DNA from: JANPPS01 sp964242575
Lineage (GTDB): Bacteria; Pseudomonadota; Alphaproteobacteria; Acetobacterales; Acetobacteraceae
Assembly (NCBI GenBank): GCA_964242575.1
Contig: CAXTCN010000149.1
Coordinates: 1-10,925 of the forward strand
Direction of reading: 5' to 3'
Length of the DNA: 10,925 bases
Shown: piece by piece, positions 7,920 to 10,925 of the stretch
Layout: the number at the start of each line of letters is the position of its first letter
Numbering within the stretch: position 1 is the stretch's first letter
Notes under the pieces: generated by a model
Told to the model about the DNA's origin: nothing
What the model saw: only the letters and a program-made list of their open reading frames with translations
The model's database searches: none
Translations under genes and position numbers: made by a program

Positions 7920-9080
7920 ATGACCACAACGGACCTTCTTGCCGCGCTAATCGGCTTCCCGACCGTAAGCCGGGACAGCAACCTCGCTTTGCTGGACTGG
8001 GTCGAGGCGCGGCTGGCCCCGCTGTCGCCCCGCCTGCGCCGCTTCCCCAGCCCATGCGGCGCCAAGGCGAACCTGCTGGCCAGCATCGGCCCAGAGGTTC
8101 CGGGCGGCCTGCTGCTGTCGGGCCATACCGACGTGGTGCCAGCCGACGGCCAGGCCTGGCTCGCGGACCCGTTCGTGCTGCGCGAAGTCGGTGGGCGGCT
8201 GGTTGGGCGCGGGGCCTGCGACATGAAGGGATTCCTGGCCTGCTGCCTGCACGCCGCCCCGGCTATGGCGGCGCTGCCGCTGCGCCGTCCGGTGCACCTG
8301 GCGTTCTCCTATGACGAGGAGGTCGGCTGCACCGGCGTCGGCCCGATGGCGGAGTGGGCCGGCGCGCACCTGGAGCCAGCCCTCGCGGTGATCGGCGAAC
8401 CCTCCGGCATGCAGGTGGTGCGGGCGCACAAGGGCGGGCTGCTCGGCTGGGCGTACGTGACGGGGCGGCCGGGCCACTCCTCGCAGCCGGACCTGTGCGT
8501 GAATGCCGTCATGGCCGCGGCCGAGTGCATCGCCCGCATCAACCGCTTCCGCGAGGGCTTCCGCGCCGGCCCGCAAGACTATGCGTTCGACCCGCCGTAC
8601 AGCACCATCCAAGTCAACCAAATCCAGGGCGGCACCGGCGGCAACATCGTGGCGGCGGCGTGCCGCTTCTTCTGGGAGCTGCGCGTGCTGCCCGGCGTGG
8701 ACGACCGCGCCGTGCTGTCCAGCCTCGAACGCCAACTGACGGACGAGCTGCTGCCCGCGATGCAAGCAATCGACCCGGCGTGCGGCATCCGGTTCGAGGT
8801 GCAGGCGCGCGTCCCCGCCCTTGCGCCAGGTGACCCTGCGCTGGAGGCACGGCTGCTGCGACTGCTGGGCCAGGACCAGGCGCTTGCCGTGCCCTACGGC
8901 TCCGAGGCCGGCATCTTCCAAGCCGCCGGAATGCCTGCCGTCATCATAGGCCCCGGCCACATCGCGCAGGCGCACCAGCCGGAGGAGTGGGTGGCAACGA
9001 GCCAGCTTGACGCCTGCGTGGCCACGCTCGGCGCGCTGGCGCGGGAGTGCTGCGTCATGCAGGCGGCATTCGCGCGGTGA
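7920..9080 (+). CDS. M20 family amidohydrolase, acetylornithine deacetylase (ArgE)-like
   Basis: Dinuclear-metal amidohydrolase of the M20/ArgE-DapE family, 386 residues, close to the length of ArgE. The full metal site is visible: H69 and D71 in SGHTDVVP, the bridging aspartate D101 in RGACDMKGF, general base E133 and metal ligand E134 in SYDEEVGCTG, E160 in VIGEPSG, and H352 in GPGHIAQAHQPEEWV. The lid/dimerisation domain starts after AHKGG. The QAHQPEE ending is closest to acetylornithine deacetylases, whose reaction is N2-acetyl-L-ornithine to L-ornithine plus acetate. In this setting a catabolic role on other N-acyl amino acids is equally possible, and I leave the symbol blank. It lies 20 bases behind the aminotransferase, and its stop is 14 bases from the stop of the convergent hypothetical gene. 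Confidence 0.92.
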   Translation: MTTTDLLAALIGFPTVSRDSNLALLDWVEARLAPLSPRLRRFPSPCGAKANLLASIGPEVPGGLLLSGHTDVVPADGQAWLADPFVLREVGGRLVGRGACDMKGFLACCLHAAPAMAALPLRRPVHLAFSYDEEVGCTGVGPMAEWAGAHLEPALAVIGEPSGMQVVRAHKGGLLGWAYVTGRPGHSSQPDLCVNAVMAAAECIARINRFREGFRAGPQDYAFDPPYSTIQVNQIQGGTGGNIVAAACRFFWELRVLPGVDDRAVLSSLERQLTDELLPAMQAIDPACGIRFEVQARVPALAPGDPALEARLLRLLGQDQALAVPYGSEAGIFQAAGMPAVIIGPGHIAQAHQPEEWVATSQLDACVATLGALARECCVMQAAFAR

Positions 9081-9094
9081 CGCTGGCGGTAGGG

Positions 9095-9523
9095 CTACGG
9101 CCGGTATTCAGGGGGCATCTGCGGGTTGTTCGCCGGGTTCGTGTCGTGCTTGGACATGCGCGTGACCAGCTCCCCGCCAACGAGAGGCTGTAGGTCGGCT
9201 TCCAGCGCCTCCGCCGCCTCCTTTGCGTAAACCTCGTCGTCGGAGACGCGCAGCGCAAAGCTCTTGAGATGCTTCGCGCGCTTGGCGGGGTCCTCCACCG
9301 TCGCCTTCGTCCACTTGTATAGCGGGAAGTTCTCAGGACCCGCCTTCTCAGCCTCCGCGACGTAGGCCTCGAAGGCGTCGAGCTGGCTGACCAGGGTCGC
9401 GTGGTGCTTGTCCAGGATGTCCGTCAACGGCTTGAGCGCTGGGTTGCCGCGGTCGCTCCGCGCCACCTTGGCCAACGCGTCGTCCAGGTAAACCCGAAGC
9501 TGGTACTGCCACTGTTCGCTCAT
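9095..9523 (-). CDS. Hypothetical protein, small, charged, mostly helical
   Basis: I do not recognise this 142-residue protein. It has no cysteine, no signal peptide and no membrane segment. It is rich in charged residues and alanine, with likely amphipathic helices near residues 1-24, 30-62 and 93-113. The C-terminal tail from about 123 is proline- and asparagine-rich (KHDTNPANNPQMPPEYRP) and probably disordered. ATG 9523 is chosen because GGAG lies seven bases upstream; an in-frame extension to 9541 has no support. Its ATG overlaps the stop of a 25-codon small ORF by four bases, so translation may be coupled to it. It lies 143 bases downstream of iclR on the same strand and converges with the M20 gene. 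It could be co-transcribed with iclR or have its own promoter. Coding character (third-position GC, long open frame) supports a real gene. Confidence 0.72.
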   Translation of the reverse strand: MSEQWQYQLRVYLDDALAKVARSDRGNPALKPLTDILDKHHATLVSQLDAFEAYVAEAEKAGPENFPLYKWTKATVEDPAKRAKHLKSFALRVSDDEVYAKEAAEALEADLQPLVGGELVTRMSKHDTNPANNPQMPPEYRP

Positions 9524-9597
9524 TGTGCATCTCCGTTGCATAGGCCGGGCGTCGCATGTGCCGGGTTACGACGCGTCCGGTGCTCGTGAAGCAGCAT
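9520..9597 (-). CDS. Small ORF (25 residues) overlapping the start of the hypothetical gene
   Basis: A minus-strand ORF of 25 codons starting ATG 9597 and beginning MLLHEHRTRRNPAHATPG. A near-perfect Shine-Dalgarno, GAGGAG at 9604-9609, lies six bases upstream. The stop TGA at 9522-9520 overlaps the ATG of the 142-residue hypothetical gene by four bases (ATGA). The strong ribosome site and exact stop-start overlap suggest a leader peptide or translational coupling device rather than chance. The peptide is basic with several histidines, has no membrane segment, and matches nothing I know. TTGACC (minus strand, about 30 bases before the ribosome site) could be a -35 box, but no -10 is evident. 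It is not proven to be translated. Confidence 0.42.
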   Translation of the reverse strand: MLLHEHRTRRNPAHATPGLCNGDAQ

Positions 9598-9666
9598 AGA
9601 TGTCTCCTCAGTGCGCTCGCTCAAGCGCCAGGCCTTGCTTAGGGTCAAGCCCAACTGAAGCCCGTG

Positions 9667-10584
9667 TCACCATGTGCCTTGGGTGCGCCAGGCCGGTAGG
9701 GCGCCGCCGAGCTGGGCGGTGATGGCGTCGGCCTTGCGGCGGACCAGGTCGCCGAGCACGGGGATGCGCTCGTCCGGGATGCGAGCCATGGGACCGGACA
9801 GGGACACGGCTGCGACCGGGTCCGCGTTCTCGTTAAAAATCACGGCGGCGATGCAGCGCAGCCCGACCGCGTGCTCCTCGTCGTCGATGGCATAGCCGCG
9901 CTCCCGGCTGCGGGCCAGGTCCGCACGGAGTTCTGGCGTGGTCGTGATGGTTTTCAGCGTGACGCGCGACAGGCCGTGGCGGTGCAGGACCTTACTGAGG
10001 TCGCTGTCCGGCATGGCCGACAGCAGCGCCTTGCCGACGCTGGAGCAGTGCAGCGGCACGCGCCCGCCCGGCCGTGCGAAGGCGCGCATCATCTGCCGGC
10101 ACTCGACCTGGGACAGGTAAACGGCCTGGGCCTGGTCCTCGACGGCCAGGTTCACGGTCTCTTCGCTGTCCTCCATCAGGCCGCGCATGTGCGGGCGGGC
10201 CGTGGCGACCAGGCTGCGGGTCTTTAAAAAGGCGTTGCCGGCGACGAATGCCTGCACGCCGACCGACCACAGCCGCCGCTCGGGGTCGAAGTGGACATAG
10301 CGTTCCTGTTCGAGTGTCGTCAGCAAGCGGTGCGCGGTGGAGGGGGACAGGCCGACCTGCTGCGCCACCTCGGTCAGCGTCACGCCCTCGTCCGCGGCGG
10401 CCAGGCGGTTCACGATGCCGAGCGCCCGCACCAGGGACTGCACCTGATCGGAACGCTCGACGGGTACCCGGGCTGGCTTGGGCCGTGGCCGGGCGGGCTT
10501 CGCCGCCGAAGCTGCACGAGGGGTCGGCATTGCGTTCCAAGCCGGGCTGGGCACCGGCCCCTTTTCTGTAACGCTGCGAAGCAT
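9667..10584 (-). CDS. IclR family transcriptional regulator, divergent from gcl
   Basis: DNA-binding regulator, 305 residues from ATG 10584. An N-terminal Ala/Pro/Arg-rich segment of about 40 residues precedes the winged helix-turn-helix at about 45-105; the HTH core VTLTEVAQQVGLSPSTAHRLL is at about 68-88. The IclR effector-binding domain follows at about 110-300, with ARPGGRVPLHCSSVGKALL, RGYAIDDEEHAVGLRCIAA and AAVSLSGP as family landmarks. Divergence from gcl makes it a likely repressor or activator of glyoxylate use, comparable in position to AllR/GclR-type regulators; the effector could be glyoxylate, by inference only. The start is uncertain: TTG 10608 and ATG 10530 are also in frame, and none has a strong ribosome site. 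Family assignment is firm. The gene faces away from gcl with 161 bases between starts, so both probably share operators. Confidence 0.93.
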   Translation of the reverse strand: MLRSVTEKGPVPSPAWNAMPTPRAASAAKPARPRPKPARVPVERSDQVQSLVRALGIVNRLAAADEGVTLTEVAQQVGLSPSTAHRLLTTLEQERYVHFDPERRLWSVGVQAFVAGNAFLKTRSLVATARPHMRGLMEDSEETVNLAVEDQAQAVYLSQVECRQMMRAFARPGGRVPLHCSSVGKALLSAMPDSDLSKVLHRHGLSRVTLKTITTTPELRADLARSRERGYAIDDEEHAVGLRCIAAVIFNENADPVAAVSLSGPMARIPDERIPVLGDLVRRKADAITAQLGGALPAWRTQGTW

Positions 10585-10599
10585 AGGAGTGCATCCAAC

Positions 10600-10619
10600 A
10601 ATTTGCAAACCTGCAAATT
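10600..10619. promoter_or_regulatory. Perfect 8-bp inverted repeat, candidate IclR operator
   Basis: Arms AATTTGCA and TGCAAATT are separated by AACC, giving a 20-base palindrome with perfect arms. It lies 16 bases before ATG 10584 of iclR and directly upstream of the best candidate gcl promoter. The position suits autoregulation of iclR together with control of gcl. Size and symmetry are compatible with an IclR-type site, although the sequence does not match the AllR site I know. Confidence 0.5.
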
Positions 10620-10620
10620 A

Positions 10621-10657
10621 TTGTTTTTGCTCATCAAAATAGGCATATTTCCATATT
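10621..10657 (+). promoter_or_regulatory. Candidate gcl promoter
   Basis: Two overlapping weak sigma-70 readings exist: TTGTTT (10621-10626) with a 17-base gap to CATATT (10644-10649), and TTGCTC (10628-10633) with an 18-base gap to CATATT (10652-10657). Each matches consensus at about half the -35 and four of six -10 positions. Weak boxes would be consistent with a regulated promoter. Confidence 0.3.
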
Positions 10658-10706
10658 GCGGGAATGCACTAAAAAACGCTGGCGCATTCTGTCCGGTTCC
10701 GCGATG

Positions 10707-10717
10707 GTTGGCCCAAC
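10707..10717. promoter_or_regulatory. Short palindrome upstream of gcl
   Basis: GTTGG-C-CCAAC is a perfect palindrome with a one-base centre. TTCCG (10697-10701) and CGGAA (10719-10723) flank it, extending the dyad slightly off-centre. It lies 28 bases before the gcl ATG, downstream of the likely promoter, where a bound repressor would block transcription. TTGG/CCAA half-sites recall AllR-type operators, which is only a loose resemblance. Confidence 0.4.
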
Positions 10718-10732
10718 ACGGAAACAGCGAAC

Positions 10733-10738
10733 GGGAGG
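10733..10738 (+). promoter_or_regulatory. Ribosome binding site of gcl
   Basis: GGGAGG with a seven-base spacer to ATG 10746, fixing the gcl start. Confidence 0.8.
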
Positions 10739-10745
10739 CAGACGA

Positions 10746-10925
10746 ATGGCCAAGATGAAAGCGATTGACGCGGCAGTGCGCGTGCTGGAGCGGGAGGGCG
10801 TCACCGTCGCGTTCGGCGTGCCCGGCGCAGCCATCAACCCGCTGTATGCGGCGCTCAAGGCCCGCGGCAGCATCCGCCACATCCTGGCCCGCCACGTCGA
10901 GGGCGCGTCGCACATGGCGGACGGC
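10746..10925 (+). CDS. gcl: Glyoxylate carboligase (tartronate-semialdehyde synthase), 5' end
   Basis: The first 60 codons of gcl, cut by the window edge. The N-terminus MAKMKAIDAAVRVLEREGVT, then AFGVPGAAINPLYAAL and IRHILARHVEGASHMADG, agrees nearly residue for residue with the E. coli enzyme as I recall it. Gcl is a cytoplasmic thiamine-diphosphate enzyme that condenses two glyoxylate molecules to tartronate semialdehyde and CO2. Residue 51 is valine where most ThDP enzymes have the catalytic glutamate; this substitution is a known hallmark of true glyoxylate carboligases and strengthens the call. The gene is divergent from iclR. Genes for hydroxypyruvate isomerase and tartronate semialdehyde reductase would be expected beyond the window. 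Confidence 0.95.
   Translation, partial: MAKMKAIDAAVRVLEREGVTVAFGVPGAAINPLYAALKARGSIRHILARHVEGASHMADG

Larger units (their letters stand above)
10585..10745. promoter_or_regulatory. iclR-gcl divergent regulatory region
   Basis: This region is strikingly AT-rich between about 10598 and 10675, in contrast to the surrounding genes, as expected for promoters. It holds at least two good palindromes (10600-10619 and 10707-10717) and a distant inverted pair, AGTGCAT at 10588-10594 and ATGCACT at 10664-10670. A further pair, GAATGC at 10662-10667 and GCATTC at 10684-10689, lies inside it. This arrangement fits control of both divergent genes by the IclR protein, whose family binds palindromes as dimers or tetramers. 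Confidence 0.6.

Noticed and set aside
6607..8055. 482-codon minus-strand open frame opposite the aminotransferase
   Set aside because: The plus-strand aminotransferase has every catalytic motif; the antisense product is Arg/His/Gly-rich with no recognisable domain.
10585..10608. TTG 10608 as iclR start
   Set aside because: It would begin within the main palindrome of the regulatory region; ATG 10584 leaves that element non-coding, although the start remains unproven.

Overview
The window is GC-rich chromosomal DNA from a proteobacterium. The Aap-type amino-acid permeases, the Tat-exported dipeptide-type binding protein and the iclR/gcl pair would suit an alphaproteobacterium of the Acetobacteraceae/Roseomonas type, with a betaproteobacterium as the alternative. 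This assignment is inferred from gene content and style, not from a marker gene. I see no rRNA, tRNA, CRISPR array, insertion sequence or phage gene.

Layout. Bases 1-74 are the 3' end of an unidentified plus-strand gene. From about 6507 down to 131 the minus strand carries one tightly packed gene string: an M81/MlrC-type metallopeptidase, a family 5 (dipeptide/nickel-type) extracytoplasmic binding protein whose ATG overlaps the peptidase stop, then aapJ-aapQ-aapM (binding protein and two permeases of the general L-amino-acid ABC transporter). The ATPase gene aapP, normally next, is absent. Divergently, from 6715 to 9080 on the plus strand, lie a class I/II PLP aminotransferase and an ArgE-type M20 deacylase, 20 bases apart. 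A convergent minus-strand block follows: an unrecognised 142-residue protein preceded by an overlapping 25-codon small ORF, then an IclR-family regulator. The regulator is divergent from the 5' end of gcl (glyoxylate carboligase), which runs off the right edge.

How the parts may work together. The two arms around 6508-6714 look like an uptake-and-breakdown module. One arm has periplasmic capture of a peptide-like compound and of amino acids plus an MlrC-type hydrolase. The other has an M20 amidohydrolase that would release free amino acids from N-acyl or dipeptide substrates, and an aminotransferase that would feed them into central metabolism. The substrate cannot be read from sequence. iclR/gcl is probably a separate glyoxylate (tartronate semialdehyde) pathway unit, with its regulator reading the short AT-rich, palindrome-rich intergenic region.

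The points most worth a second look are the translationally coupled small ORF at 9520-9597, the hybrid transporter operon (two binding proteins, one permease pair, no ATPase), the orphan 142-residue protein, and the inverted repeats between iclR and gcl.
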